Assembly: GCA_041645435.1 (NCBI GenBank)
Contig: JBAZQB010000004.1
Location: 124,001-188,000 of the forward strand
Source of the DNA: Methanoregula sp.
GTDB taxonomy: Archaea; Halobacteriota; Methanomicrobia; Methanomicrobiales; Methanospirillaceae
Reading direction: 5' to 3'
DNA length: 64,000 nt
Position numbers and translations under genes: made by a program
The notes under the pieces: generated by a model
What the model was told of the DNA's origin: nothing
Databases searched by the model: none
Seen by the model: only the letters and a program-made list of their open reading frames with translations
In this document: piece after piece, positions 15,696 to 23,972 of the stretch
Numbering within the stretch: position 1 is the first letter of the stretch
Layout: the number at the start of each line of letters is the position of its first letter

Positions 15696-17006
15696 GTGAG
15701 CACCCGTCCCGATGACCCCGATGCAACGTATCTTCCGGCACGTTACCGGCAGCAGATGAATGCAAAGAAGCAACGCCGTATTTATAAAAAACTGGTGGCT
15801 GTTGGCATAGTGTTTGTCGTTTTGATCGCCGCCTGTCTCCTGCTCAGCGGAATGCTCTCGGGCCCTTCATCCCCGACCCCAATAAAAAGCCCGGTTACTC
15901 CCACGCCTGTTATAACGGGACAAACCCCGGCACCTGTAGTGGACGTAACCGTTGCTGTTACACCGGGTTATGCTATGGGGGCGGGAATTTCCGTTCTCCG
16001 CTCACCGGATATGCTCCTTCTGGACAACGCGGTATCATTCCTCCGGCTCGACTATCCTGCCGAAACCTACCGGCTGATCAGTGCAAATCTCACGGACCGG
16101 TATGCCGGTCACCTGCTCTACGAGTTCGCGATCCAGCCTGCGGATTTATCGCAGGCAACCGGTGTCATGGTTTTTGAAGATGCGGTGAGTGGTGATCCCT
16201 ACACCCCCGGTCAGGAAAATGCCCGTATCCCCCCAGCGAAAGCACAGGATCTCGCAAGAAAAGCCTTCCCCGCAATCCAGCCTGACTCCGTCAGGGTGCG
16301 GTATATTGCCAGCACTGATTCTGGCAGGACCTGGAATTTTGCGCTGGTAAAAAAGTCAACTCCCCTCGTGACTGGTTCTCTGGATGCCGAAACAGGGCAG
16401 ATATCATCGTTTACCCTGGCAATCCAGAATCTGGGGAGGCCGGCAGAACCCGTACTCGATATATCGACCGCACAGAAAAATGCGGATCGCTATATCTCCA
16501 ACCAGAACGGCCCGGTTGCGATCAACATGAGCGAAAGCCGGTATTCCTCCTTAGGTTCCCCCTCGGATCCCATTGCCGGCCAGTACCTCTTTACCTACAA
16601 CCGGATCGTAAACGCAATTCCCTGCGATATTGAAGGGTTTTTCGTCGGTATCGATGCTGTGAACGGTGAAATTACGGCTTACGAACGGCACTGGAACGCT
16701 CCGGACATTGCCTTTTCCACAATGTCTGAACAGCTTGTACTGAAACGTGAAGCCACCTTTGCAGTTCTCAAACAGGCAAAAGAAACGTACCCGGAATCGG
16801 TGAACGGACTCCGTATCATATCAGCAGAAATCCGGTGGAAGGACCCGCAGTATTCCGAAATTACGCCCCGGCCCGGCACTATCCCCCTTGCTTGGAAAGT
16901 TACGTTTGATGATGATGTCATCCGGGCGAACCGTTCTGCACAACCTGCAGTCGCATGGGTGGATGTTCAAATGGGTAGCATTCTGGATTTCCAGTACCAG
17001 CATTAA
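15696..17006 (+). CDS. Membrane-anchored extracytoplasmic protein, PepSY/YcdB-like
   Basis: A 436-residue protein from the GTG at 15696, chosen because GAGG precedes it by 8 bases; the frame opens earlier at 15636. A short charged N-terminus is followed by one membrane helix (VGIVFVVLIAACLLLSGML, about residues 39-57 from the GTG) and a Pro/Thr-rich linker. The outside part has repeated blocks such as GSLDAETGQISSFTLAI and VGIDAVNGEITAYERHW, which resemble PepSY/YcdB-type domains. Function is not known; the domain call is tentative. Confidence 0.6.
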   Translation: MSTRPDDPDATYLPARYRQQMNAKKQRRIYKKLVAVGIVFVVLIAACLLLSGMLSGPSSPTPIKSPVTPTPVITGQTPAPVVDVTVAVTPGYAMGAGISVLRSPDMLLLDNAVSFLRLDYPAETYRLISANLTDRYAGHLLYEFAIQPADLSQATGVMVFEDAVSGDPYTPGQENARIPPAKAQDLARKAFPAIQPDSVRVRYIASTDSGRTWNFALVKKSTPLVTGSLDAETGQISSFTLAIQNLGRPAEPVLDISTAQKNADRYISNQNGPVAINMSESRYSSLGSPSDPIAGQYLFTYNRIVNAIPCDIEGFFVGIDAVNGEITAYERHWNAPDIAFSTMSEQLVLKREATFAVLKQAKETYPESVNGLRIISAEIRWKDPQYSEITPRPGTIPLAWKVTFDDDVIRANRSAQPAVAWVDVQMGSILDFQYQH

Positions 17007-17031
17007 AAAACATGCCGGTATTCCTCCTGTT

Positions 17032-17376
17032 TTAGAGAAGGTACAACCCCAACAGGAATGAGGCTGCGTTCATGATGAACGAACAGACCAACGCACGCTT
17101 CAGCTCCAGCCCCAGAACCCGGTTGAGGATGGCTGCTTCCACGAGGAAGACCAGCGTCTCCCCGATCAGTATGTAATATGCCGCGTCCACGTACGGTGGC
17201 AGGATAAACCAGAGATAGGGGAGGGTGAGGGCAGTGCAGAGCGCCCCGACACCTGTGATCCTTGCCAGTGGTAAGGTCTTATCCCGGAAGACGAAGCGGA
17301 TGAGCGCTATAAGGATGGAGATTTCGATGACCCAAGTCGTGACGAGCGCCAGTAAAAAGTAGGTCTCATACAGCAT
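17032..17376 (-). CDS. Small four-helix membrane protein, unknown
   Basis: A 114-residue protein made almost entirely of four hydrophobic segments with few charged residues between them (FRDKTLPLAR and LELKR). I do not recognise a family with certainty. It begins one base after the stop of the upstream Cys-rich secreted protein and is the last of three genes in the same direction, so it is probably made together with those exported proteins and might serve in their handling. Confidence 0.65.
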   Translation of the reverse strand: MLYETYFLLALVTTWVIEISILIALIRFVFRDKTLPLARITGVGALCTALTLPYLWFILPPYVDAAYYILIGETLVFLVEAAILNRVLGLELKRALVCSFIMNAASFLLGLYLL

Positions 17377-17377
17377 G

Positions 17378-18196
17378 TCAGCACTTGGCTCCGAAGAAGT
17401 TCAGGATGCTACAGTAGAGCGAGGTAACCGGACTATGGGATACGGCATTCATCGTCGTCGGAACTGACGTTACTTCTATAGGAGTCACATTATCTGATGG
17501 GATACTGAACCGGAGTTCGCAAAAATGATAGACAATGTCCCCATTAGGATCTCGTATCAGATCAGTCTCGTTAAGTTTAATTCTGTGAGCTTGCTGACAT
17601 GCTTTACCTCTTGAAGAGACTGCATCCCAACACCGATCATATTCAGGTGTAAAAGCCGGGTCGGTGTGTGATTTATTTTCATCCAGTTTCATGAGGAACT
17701 GATCACATTCTTCATACCGGAACTTGCAGGAGTCGTAACCCGGTAATGTCTGATAGTAATATTTCCTATCAACATCATCGTATTGCGGTTTGTATTGACA
17801 GTTCGGCAATGGGGACCGGGAAAAATTTTTGATACTGAAGGGTTTTTTTACATAAATCCCTTCCAGATCACAATAGGAGATATTTACATAAAATGAGGAT
17901 GGGACATACTGATAAACGACGCAGCCATATTCAGGACATGTAGCGGAAAATGTTGAGACCATTTCGAGGTCATTTGAGGAATCCGTCTTTTCAGTTGTAT
18001 TCTTTGTCCAAGGAAGCTGAGTATACCGCCCGTAACAATTCATTGAAAATGTTACTGTTCCATTGACGGGTATATTAGTCTGGTCGATATAGACTTTGGT
18101 CATTGCCATAGGTTCCAGCGGATTTCCAAGAGCCGGGGAAAGGAGAACTGCCGTTGCACATAGGCTGATTAATAAAAATAAACTGGATTTTCTCAT
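17378..18196 (-). CDS. Secreted Cys-rich protein, paralogue 2
   Basis: A 272-residue protein with a signal peptide (SSLFLLISLCATAVLLSPALG) and many cysteines (e.g. YGRY, CPEYGCVVYQY, YCDLEG, FRYEECDQF). The C-terminus reads SPVTSLYCSILNFFGAKC, closely like the upstream paralogue's SPVASLYCSIVQFLGGRCE. Layout of the Cys and aromatic blocks is the same in both: CPxYGC, NxxxCDLEG, F-x-x-x-NFS, a stretch of charged residues, then CE-x-RF-x-IPS. The start at the ATG shares one base with the upstream stop (TGATG), with GGGAGGTG acting as ribosome-binding site. Family not recognised; role presumably at the cell surface. Confidence 0.65.
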   Translation of the reverse strand: MRKSSLFLLISLCATAVLLSPALGNPLEPMAMTKVYIDQTNIPVNGTVTFSMNCYGRYTQLPWTKNTTEKTDSSNDLEMVSTFSATCPEYGCVVYQYVPSSFYVNISYCDLEGIYVKKPFSIKNFSRSPLPNCQYKPQYDDVDRKYYYQTLPGYDSCKFRYEECDQFLMKLDENKSHTDPAFTPEYDRCWDAVSSRGKACQQAHRIKLNETDLIRDPNGDIVYHFCELRFSIPSDNVTPIEVTSVPTTMNAVSHSPVTSLYCSILNFFGAKC

Positions 18197-19173
18197 CACT
18201 CGCACCTCCCGCCAAGGAACTGTACGATGCTGCAGTAGAGGGAGGCGACGGGACTTGTCGGAGTGTAAAGGGGAACGGTTGATGAAGGAGTAATTTCAGG
18301 AGTGTGGGATTGTGAGGGAGTCACTGTTTGGGTGATGTAGGGGGTGAGCGATGGATATTGTTTTTGCCGGGTCAGGTTTGGGGTTTCAGCGGGAGTCTCG
18401 ATATAGGAGGGAATCGTAAATCGGGACTCACAATAGCGTGAAGGCGTGTAATTGTATTTTGTGAACATCATTGAGGAGGGATCGACCGGTGAAAGATAGT
18501 GCTCACAAGTCTCCTTTTCTTTATCAAAGGGAGCGATGCATTGTATATATGCATCCGCATCATCATAATTGACATCTTCATCTCCCACGATCGTATACCC
18601 CCCGCATTCACGAGATGTATTCAGACCGCATGTATAGGCATAAGTGTACTGACGGCACTGGTCTTTTAAGGGTTGAATTCTTTTCATACAGTCTTGATAT
18701 TCCGGGGTGAATTTGTAATAGGTGTAATTGGAGAGGTCCCTCTTGCGGACATCGTACTGATACAATGGATCAATACAATACATTGCCGGGATATTCGAAA
18801 AATTCCTGAAGACAAACGGTTGTCCCATTGTCCGACCTTCTAAATCGCAAGCATTCGTATTAAATTTCACATAATTCGTCAGATCTTCGACAGGACATCC
18901 ATAATAAAGACAGGTCCCGGAAAATGACAGGGTCTTCTCCCTGAGCGTGTTACCATCTGTCGGACCTGAGGGTTGATCAATCTGAACCGCAGTTGGGAGA
19001 AAATGATAGCAGGTGACAGTGAATGTTACCGATTGATTATAGGGCATTCCGTCTTTTTCAAAGAAAAAACGTGACACTGTTGGTTTTATTATCATGTTGG
19101 CATACGCGGGGCATGTCAAGAATAATATCAATAGGACGAGAATGAGGAAATGCCAATACCCGCCACATTTCAT
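18196..19173 (-). CDS. Secreted Cys-rich protein, paralogue 1
   Basis: A 325-residue exported protein; the ATG at 19173 is used since the open frame begins with a TTG. Signal sequence WHFLILVLLILFLTCPAYA. Cysteine pattern and blocks CLYYGC, NACDLEG, FVFRNFSNIP and YCESRFTIPSY match paralogue 2, and a Thr/Pro-rich stalk (about 255-305) precedes the shared end SPVASLYCSIVQFLGGRCE. It overlaps paralogue 2 by one base. No known domain was recognised. The repeated C-terminal motif suggests a shared function of the tail such as membrane attachment or processing. Confidence 0.65.
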   Translation of the reverse strand: MKCGGYWHFLILVLLILFLTCPAYANMIIKPTVSRFFFEKDGMPYNQSVTFTVTCYHFLPTAVQIDQPSGPTDGNTLREKTLSFSGTCLYYGCPVEDLTNYVKFNTNACDLEGRTMGQPFVFRNFSNIPAMYCIDPLYQYDVRKRDLSNYTYYKFTPEYQDCMKRIQPLKDQCRQYTYAYTCGLNTSRECGGYTIVGDEDVNYDDADAYIQCIAPFDKEKETCEHYLSPVDPSSMMFTKYNYTPSRYCESRFTIPSYIETPAETPNLTRQKQYPSLTPYITQTVTPSQSHTPEITPSSTVPLYTPTSPVASLYCSIVQFLGGRCE

Positions 19174-19240
19174 ACAAAGCGTAAAAGTCAATTCAATAAA
19201 TTACTTGCCATTTGATTTTATAAAAAAAGAAAAAGTGCGT

Positions 19241-19696
19241 TCAGCACTTGTCGCAGACGTACTCAACTGCGATTGCTGCCTTGCGCATGTCGCCTTTGAT
19301 CTGTTTCTTCCCGCCTTTAAAGAAGAGTTTTTTACAGCTTGCACAATATTTGGGCCGGATCCGGTCCCACCGGCTCATGGGAATCTCAAGGGTAAAGGCG
19401 GTCCTGTTCCAGTCTTCCGGGGGCTTCTCCGCGTTCTGCTCGTAGACTGCGACAAACTCCATGATCTGGTGGGGTGGCACTCCTAAGTCAACGAATTTTT
19501 TGAAGACAAAGTAGTTGAAGATCAGCCACGAGAGATCCGAGCGATCGAGGATGCCTTCATACTCCCCGAATGCCTCATCGAATTCCTCTAACGAGCAGCC
19601 GCAGAGCGGGCATTTGCCCCCTACGAGTTCGTCAAGGAAAACCTCTTCCTGGCACCCCGGACAGGTCGTGTGCGGGGATTGCATGCGTGATGTCAT
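19241..19696 (-). CDS. Double zinc-ribbon protein, unknown
   Basis: A 151-residue cytoplasmic protein. Zinc ribbons frame it: CPGCQEEV with CPLCGCSL near the N-terminus, and YCASCKKLFF with YVCDKC at the C-terminus. The middle is helical with LSWLIFNYFVFKKFVDLG. A hypothetical with no recognised family; probably nucleic acid or protein binding through zinc. It stands alone, separated by about 160 bases from the gene upstream. Confidence 0.65.
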   Translation of the reverse strand: MTSRMQSPHTTCPGCQEEVFLDELVGGKCPLCGCSLEEFDEAFGEYEGILDRSDLSWLIFNYFVFKKFVDLGVPPHQIMEFVAVYEQNAEKPPEDWNRTAFTLEIPMSRWDRIRPKYCASCKKLFFKGGKKQIKGDMRKAAIAVEYVCDKC

Positions 19697-19854
19697 TGCT
19701 ATTCTCCCAAGGTAAAATTATTGATATTCTTATGCACTGGGAACTAAAACCGTTGCTACAGATTAGTAGTGTAACTAGTGTTTCGCGGGTGTGCACATAT
19801 AGGTATCACCAGTGCATGTGCACCCCGATAAGAGTGTTGTGGTCGGGGAAAAAA

Positions 19855-20163
19855 TCACTCAGCGGTGAGGTCTTCGCGCTCCATGATCAGGGTGCCATAG
19901 ACCACTTTTTCGAGCACCTGCGCAACATACTTGATGTGCATGGCTTTTTCCAGGTCCTCATTCCGGTGAATATCTGAGTACAGCTGGAGCCGTATTAAGG
20001 AGAACCGGAAGCGGTCGAGTGTATCATCGTCCATGTTCATCGCTTCCCGGTAGACCGGTTCGATCAGGTCGGGAAATGCCAGCGGGTTCTCCAGGCAGGC
20101 GATGATCCCCGTGTAGATCGGAAGTGGCTTTTCCTTCCCGGTAAGAATCCGCAGGTAGTCCAT
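19855..20163 (-). CDS. Hypothetical protein linked to Mrp/NBP35
   Basis: A 102-residue helical protein, no cysteines of note apart from one in YTGIIACLENP. It starts 3 bases after the Mrp/NBP35 stop, so the two are co-translated. No family recognised. Repeated acidic-aromatic patterns such as DDDTLDRFRFSLIRLQLYSD suggest a compact helical bundle. Coupling to the Fe-S carrier hints at a helper role, inferred from position only. Confidence 0.6.
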   Translation of the reverse strand: MDYLRILTGKEKPLPIYTGIIACLENPLAFPDLIEPVYREAMNMDDDTLDRFRFSLIRLQLYSDIHRNEDLEKAMHIKYVAQVLEKVVYGTLIMEREDLTAE

Positions 20164-20166
20164 CGT

Positions 20167-21066
20167 TTATCCCTCGACAACGCCGATGAGCGATTCCATT
20201 ACTTTATCAACGGCAGTCCATGTCGGGCTGTCGCTGCTGCCACGCCTGATGATAAACGGTCGCCCCTCATCGCCTGCCTTGCGCATCTCGATATCGATCG
20301 GTATTGCCCCAAGGAACGGCACCCTGAGTTCTTCGGCAATCTTTTTGCCGCCACCCTTGCCGAAGAGATCGATCTCCTCACCGCAGTGGGGGCAGAGCAT
20401 GCCGCTCATATTCTCGATAATCCCGATGACCGGAAGCCCCAGTTTCTCGATAAATTTCGCTGATTTTCTTGCATCCATCGTGGCGACATCCTGAGGGGTT
20501 GTCACAATGACTGCTCCCCGGACGTTCGGTGCAAGCTGGGCGATCGTGAGCGCTTCGTCACCGGTGCCTGGCGGGAGATCGACGACCAGGTAGTCAAGCG
20601 GCCCCCAGTTCACTTCACCCAGGAACTGCTGGATTGCCGCCATCTTCATCGGCCCGCGCCAGATGATCGGGGTGCTTGTATCGGGTAACAGGAACGCCAT
20701 TGAAAGAACAGATAACATGCCGGTGACACGAACCGGCTCTATTTTATCGTCCATCATCGCAAGTTTGTGATCTTCGATGCCCAGCATCTTGGGGACATTG
20801 GGGCCATGCATATCGAGATCGAGAAGACCCACTTTCTTACCATGGTTTGAGAGGGCATATGCAAGATTAACCGAAACGGTGGATTTTCCCACGCCCCCTT
20901 TACCGCTCAGCACCATGATGACGTGTTTGACATCAATTGCAGCTTTTGGCGGGAGGCCGGCCATTGTCTTCTTTGTCGATGAGCAGCTGGATGCAGTCGC
21001 GCAGCTGGAGCACTCGCTTTTGCACTCCTCGTCCGCATTTTTTGATTGGGTATTGTTCTTTGCCAT
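20167..21066 (-). CDS. Mrp/NBP35 family Fe-S cluster carrier ATPase
   Basis: A P-loop ATPase that carries and delivers iron-sulfur clusters. The N-terminal segment CKSECSSCATASSC (about residues 14-27) is Cys-rich. Walker A is the deviant GKGGVGKST (near residue 58), followed by GLLDLDMHGPNVP, the VVDLPPGTGDEAL motif and the C-terminal CPHCG cluster site (ENMSGMLCPHCGEEIDLFG). The frame extends to 21123, but the ATG at 21066 preceded by AAGGGAT is chosen. Length 299 is usual for archaeal ApbC/Nbp35. Identity is firm. Confidence 0.93.
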   Translation of the reverse strand: MAKNNTQSKNADEECKSECSSCATASSCSSTKKTMAGLPPKAAIDVKHVIMVLSGKGGVGKSTVSVNLAYALSNHGKKVGLLDLDMHGPNVPKMLGIEDHKLAMMDDKIEPVRVTGMLSVLSMAFLLPDTSTPIIWRGPMKMAAIQQFLGEVNWGPLDYLVVDLPPGTGDEALTIAQLAPNVRGAVIVTTPQDVATMDARKSAKFIEKLGLPVIGIIENMSGMLCPHCGEEIDLFGKGGGKKIAEELRVPFLGAIPIDIEMRKAGDEGRPFIIRRGSSDSPTWTAVDKVMESLIGVVEG

Positions 21067-21201
21067 GATATCCCTTGAATAAATTCTGATGGTGTACTCG
21101 TACCAGTTGTCACCCTTAGACAATAAAGATGTGGAAATTACCCATGACTCCTGTGACAGAACAAGGCATTCCCCCGGGCACGGCAGGAAAAAAACTGCAT
21201 C

Positions 21202-21210
21202 TTTTTATAA
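21202..21210 (+). promoter_or_regulatory. TATA box, leaderless transcript
   Basis: TTTTTATAA lies about 25 bases before the ATG at 21233. At the usual archaeal spacing, transcription would begin at or next to the start codon, so this zinc-ribbon gene is probably leaderless. Confidence 0.55.
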
Positions 21211-21232
21211 CCCGCCCGCTCACCGATCTGTA

Positions 21233-21895
21233 ATGACATACGGCCAGAAATTCTGTACTGAGTGCGGTGAACCCCTGGTACCAGATACCCGGTTCTGTGG
21301 TCACTGCGGCAGCCCGGTTGCCGGGATGGTCCCGACAAACTCTCCTGCTGCCAGCCCTGCGCCAGCCCCGCAGCAACCTCCCGTATTGCAGGGAGCCGCC
21401 ATTCCTGACGGCCCGGAGCAAATTATCGGCATCGTTCCGTTCCTGGAGCAGGGCCTCATCTCGGTGATCCACTATACCCTGCTTGTCACCCCACAACGCC
21501 TCATCTTCTGCACGTGGAACCCGGACAACGATGAGGCAATGTCCGATGCCGATGACGAGATGACGCTGGAGTCCTGCAACATTGAAGAGACACCCGACGA
21601 GATCGCCCATTTCCAGGCTAAGGACTGGGCAGTCGGGCCGTGGCAGCGGTACCTGTCCATGCCCATCGATGCCATCACTGCCAATGCTCCAGGTTCCATC
21701 CTCCTCCCGATATCCGGTATTGCAGGAGTGGATATCACCTGCGAGACCCGAAACTCCACACAAGACACTCTCTTGATAGACGCGGGAGGTCGCCGGCACA
21801 CGTTTGACCTGATGTACTCCCAGGGTCCGTTTCTCTTCCGTCTCCTTAAGCCTCTACTCGGGGAGAGGGTCCGCATGACAGATCCTCTCGAATAG
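21233..21895 (+). CDS. Zinc-ribbon protein, unknown
   Basis: A 220-residue protein. It opens with a zinc-ribbon MTYGQKFCTECGEPLVPDTR with the second half FCGHCGSPV, then a Pro/Ala-rich linker, and a beta-rich C-terminal domain starting at EQIIGIVPFLEQG with LLVTPQRLIFCTW, LSMPIDAITANAPG and GITCETR-like strands resembling PH-type (GRAM/bPH) folds. The long upstream frame is excluded: the ATG at 21233 is where the zinc ribbon begins and a TATA box lies 25 bases before. Function not known. Confidence 0.7.
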   Translation: MTYGQKFCTECGEPLVPDTRFCGHCGSPVAGMVPTNSPAASPAPAPQQPPVLQGAAIPDGPEQIIGIVPFLEQGLISVIHYTLLVTPQRLIFCTWNPDNDEAMSDADDEMTLESCNIEETPDEIAHFQAKDWAVGPWQRYLSMPIDAITANAPGSILLPISGIAGVDITCETRNSTQDTLLIDAGGRRHTFDLMYSQGPFLFRLLKPLLGERVRMTDPLE

Positions 21896-22186
21896 CAACG
21901 CGGCCTCGACCGGCAGCGACCCGCCCGGAGTACCGTTCGCAATCCAGCCCTGCGCAGCAGCAGGACACAACGGGCATTATTTTTTGCACTTTCGTTCATT
22001 ATCCGGTGAAAAGAGTATCCACAAAGGATATCGAAATTCTGCTTAATGGTGGGTAACTGGATTTGTTTTTTTCCCTTCAGGGAGTATTTCCCATGAAAAC
22101 AGACATGATGCTGGTGTGCCACAAGCATACAAGATGAAAATTGCCGGGGGTATTTTCATATTAAATTATCCCCTTCAGGAATTATA
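21896..22186. other. Intergenic, no gene seen
   Basis: About 290 bases between the zinc-ribbon gene and repeat copy B. AT-rich in the second half, with no ribosome-binding site followed by a coherent frame. Confidence 0.5.
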
Positions 22187-22359
22187 ATGGGGGTTGAAAC
22201 CCCCATACCCCCAGATACGATAAACTCCGCCGCCCCGAAGGGCGCCCCGCGGCGGTTCAATGACAAAAAATACTAAAACCTCATTGCCCCGCCGTGCCTC
22301 GGTGAGGCCCTGAGGCGGGGGAGAATCATAAAAACGATTTTCATGGTTTGGGTGTGAAC
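22187..22359 (-). repeat. Dispersed intergenic repeat, copy B
   Basis: Complete copy in reverse orientation. Module 3 (ATGGGGGTTGAAACCCCCAT, 22187-22206), module 2 (CCGCCGCCCCGAAGGGCGCC with CCGCGGCGG, about 22228-22255) and module 1 (GCCCCGCCGTGCCTCGG with GAGGCCCTGAGGCGGGG, 22286-22320) appear in that order. Beyond module 1 the flank GAGAATCATAAAAACGATTT (22321-22340) and following bases match copy E nearly base for base, so the unit extends to about 22359. Confidence 0.85.
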
Positions 22360-22526
22360 TTAATTGTTCATGTCCGTTTCTCCAAATTACCCTATCATCC
22401 CATCCCTCAAACAATGCACGCCATTTCCCCAGATACAGCAAGTCCTGCACAGGTTTCAACCCATCGACAATTTGTACCATCACGTACGTCAGGATTATTA
22501 CATCCCGGCACAGATAGACGTGCAGG

Positions 22527-23714
22527 ATGAAAAAACGGGATATGGTGCGGTCCCTGGACAAGGGGCTTGATTCTGCCATCCGGACGATGGCAGGGAAACA
22601 TGAATCTCTTCTCTCCCCCCTTGCAGCTACCAGCGCCGATGCAATCCGCCGTCACAACCGGACGGCTGAAGATATCCGCTCCCCCTACTCCCGTGATGGC
22701 GATCGCATCATCCATACAAGGGCATATTCGAGATATATTGACAAAACACAGGTCTTTTACCTGGTTGAAAACGATCACATCACCCACCGTCTCATACATG
22801 TCCAGCTCGTCTCAAAAATTGCCCGGACGATCGGGCGCTGCCTGCGTCTCAACGAAGATCTCATTGAGGCCATCGCGCTCGGGCATGACATCGGTCATAT
22901 TCCGTACGGCCACTTTGGCGAGACCTGTCTTTCAGCGCTCTGCGAGCAGTACAATATCGGGAAATTTTTCCACAACGTGCAGAGCGTGCAGTTCCTTGAT
23001 CGTATCGAGGATTGTGATCTGAGCATGCAGGTGCTGGATGGCATTCTCTGCCACAATGGCGAGGCAGATGATCTCCATATCACCCCCGTTCCCTGCGTGA
23101 GCTGGGCAGCGTTTGACAAGAAAGTGCAGGACAATGCCGATGGGATCCGAAGCGGGGCATCCATGACCCTTGAAGGCTGCGTGGTCAAGTTTGCTGATAC
23201 GATTGCCTATATCGGGCGGGATATCCAGGATGCACGGGAGATTGGACTGATCAATGCTTCTGTACCCTTACCGGAAGAAAGTACTGACGTTTTGGGGAGT
23301 TCCAACCGCGAGATCATCAATACGCTGATCTATGACCTGCTGGAGAACAGCGACAGTGAAAACAGCGGATACATCGCATACAGCCGCGAGGTCGAAAAAG
23401 CCCTGATCGGGCTCCGCCAGTTCAGCCGGACACACATCTACAATAATGAAAAACTTACTGCCGAACGGCCGAAAATAGAACGGATGTATGCGACCCTGTT
23501 TCAAACCTATCTGGATGACCTGGAATCAGGGCGGAAGGACACAAAAATTGTTACCGATTTCATAAAAACCGGCTGGACCAGTCCACGGTACCTGGAGACT
23601 GCAACGGATGCCGAACTCGTGCGCGACTTTATTGCGGGTATGACCGATCGTTACTTTGCAAAACGGTTTGAAGAATGTGTTATTCCCCGAAGGATAGATG
23701 AAAAGTTTTCCTGA
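22527..23714 (+). CDS. dgt: dGTPase (deoxyguanosine triphosphate triphosphohydrolase)
   Basis: HD-domain hydrolase that splits dGTP (or other dNTPs) to nucleoside and triphosphate. Motifs are SRDGDRIIHTRAYSRYIDKT near residue 52, the metal-binding HRLIHVQLVSKIARTIG, and GHDIGHIPYGHFGE. A later DTIAYIGRDIQDA supplies the last Asp. Length 395 is within the range for bacterial-type dGTPases. The ATG at 22527 follows CAGG directly; an ATG five codons on is possible. dGTPases can act in phage defence by lowering dNTPs, but nothing in the context shows that here. Confidence 0.88.
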   Translation: MKKRDMVRSLDKGLDSAIRTMAGKHESLLSPLAATSADAIRRHNRTAEDIRSPYSRDGDRIIHTRAYSRYIDKTQVFYLVENDHITHRLIHVQLVSKIARTIGRCLRLNEDLIEAIALGHDIGHIPYGHFGETCLSALCEQYNIGKFFHNVQSVQFLDRIEDCDLSMQVLDGILCHNGEADDLHITPVPCVSWAAFDKKVQDNADGIRSGASMTLEGCVVKFADTIAYIGRDIQDAREIGLINASVPLPEESTDVLGSSNREIINTLIYDLLENSDSENSGYIAYSREVEKALIGLRQFSRTHIYNNEKLTAERPKIERMYATLFQTYLDDLESGRKDTKIVTDFIKTGWTSPRYLETATDAELVRDFIAGMTDRYFAKRFEECVIPRRIDEKFS

Positions 23715-23728
23715 TATAAGATTTTAAT

Positions 23729-23920
23729 TCAATCGTACTTGCTCTTGGGTTCTGCCCAGCCGGTAAACCCGCAATAAATACATCCGGCACCCTCGCAATG
23801 CTGACATGGCCGCTTGGGGGCAGTGACCAGCACGGTACCGGTTTTATTGCAGACTGTGCATCCGAATCCCTCACACGACGCACACTGTGCAGGTTCATAG
23901 TATTTTTGGCCTTCACTCAT
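23729..23920 (-). CDS. Small DnaJ-type zinc-finger protein
   Basis: A 63-residue protein with repeated C-x-x-C-x-G-x-G elements: CASCEGFGCTVCNKTG and CQHCEGAGCIYCGFTG, matching half of the DnaJ central zinc finger. No J domain is present. GGTGATT lies 4 bases before the ATG, a strong ribosome-binding site. It may bind unfolded proteins or act as a redox zinc module; function unknown. It lies just downstream of the receptor kinase gene, separated by about 50 bases on the same strand. Confidence 0.75.
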   Translation of the reverse strand: MSEGQKYYEPAQCASCEGFGCTVCNKTGTVLVTAPKRPCQHCEGAGCIYCGFTGWAEPKSKYD

Positions 23921-23972
23921 ACAATCACCTTAAAAAATGCATAGTATAACCAGATAAAATCCATTCATGCAT

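Noticed and set aside
22527..23714. dGTPase as part of a defence island
   Set aside because: Host-like composition and no neighbouring defence genes; treated as a housekeeping-type gene.
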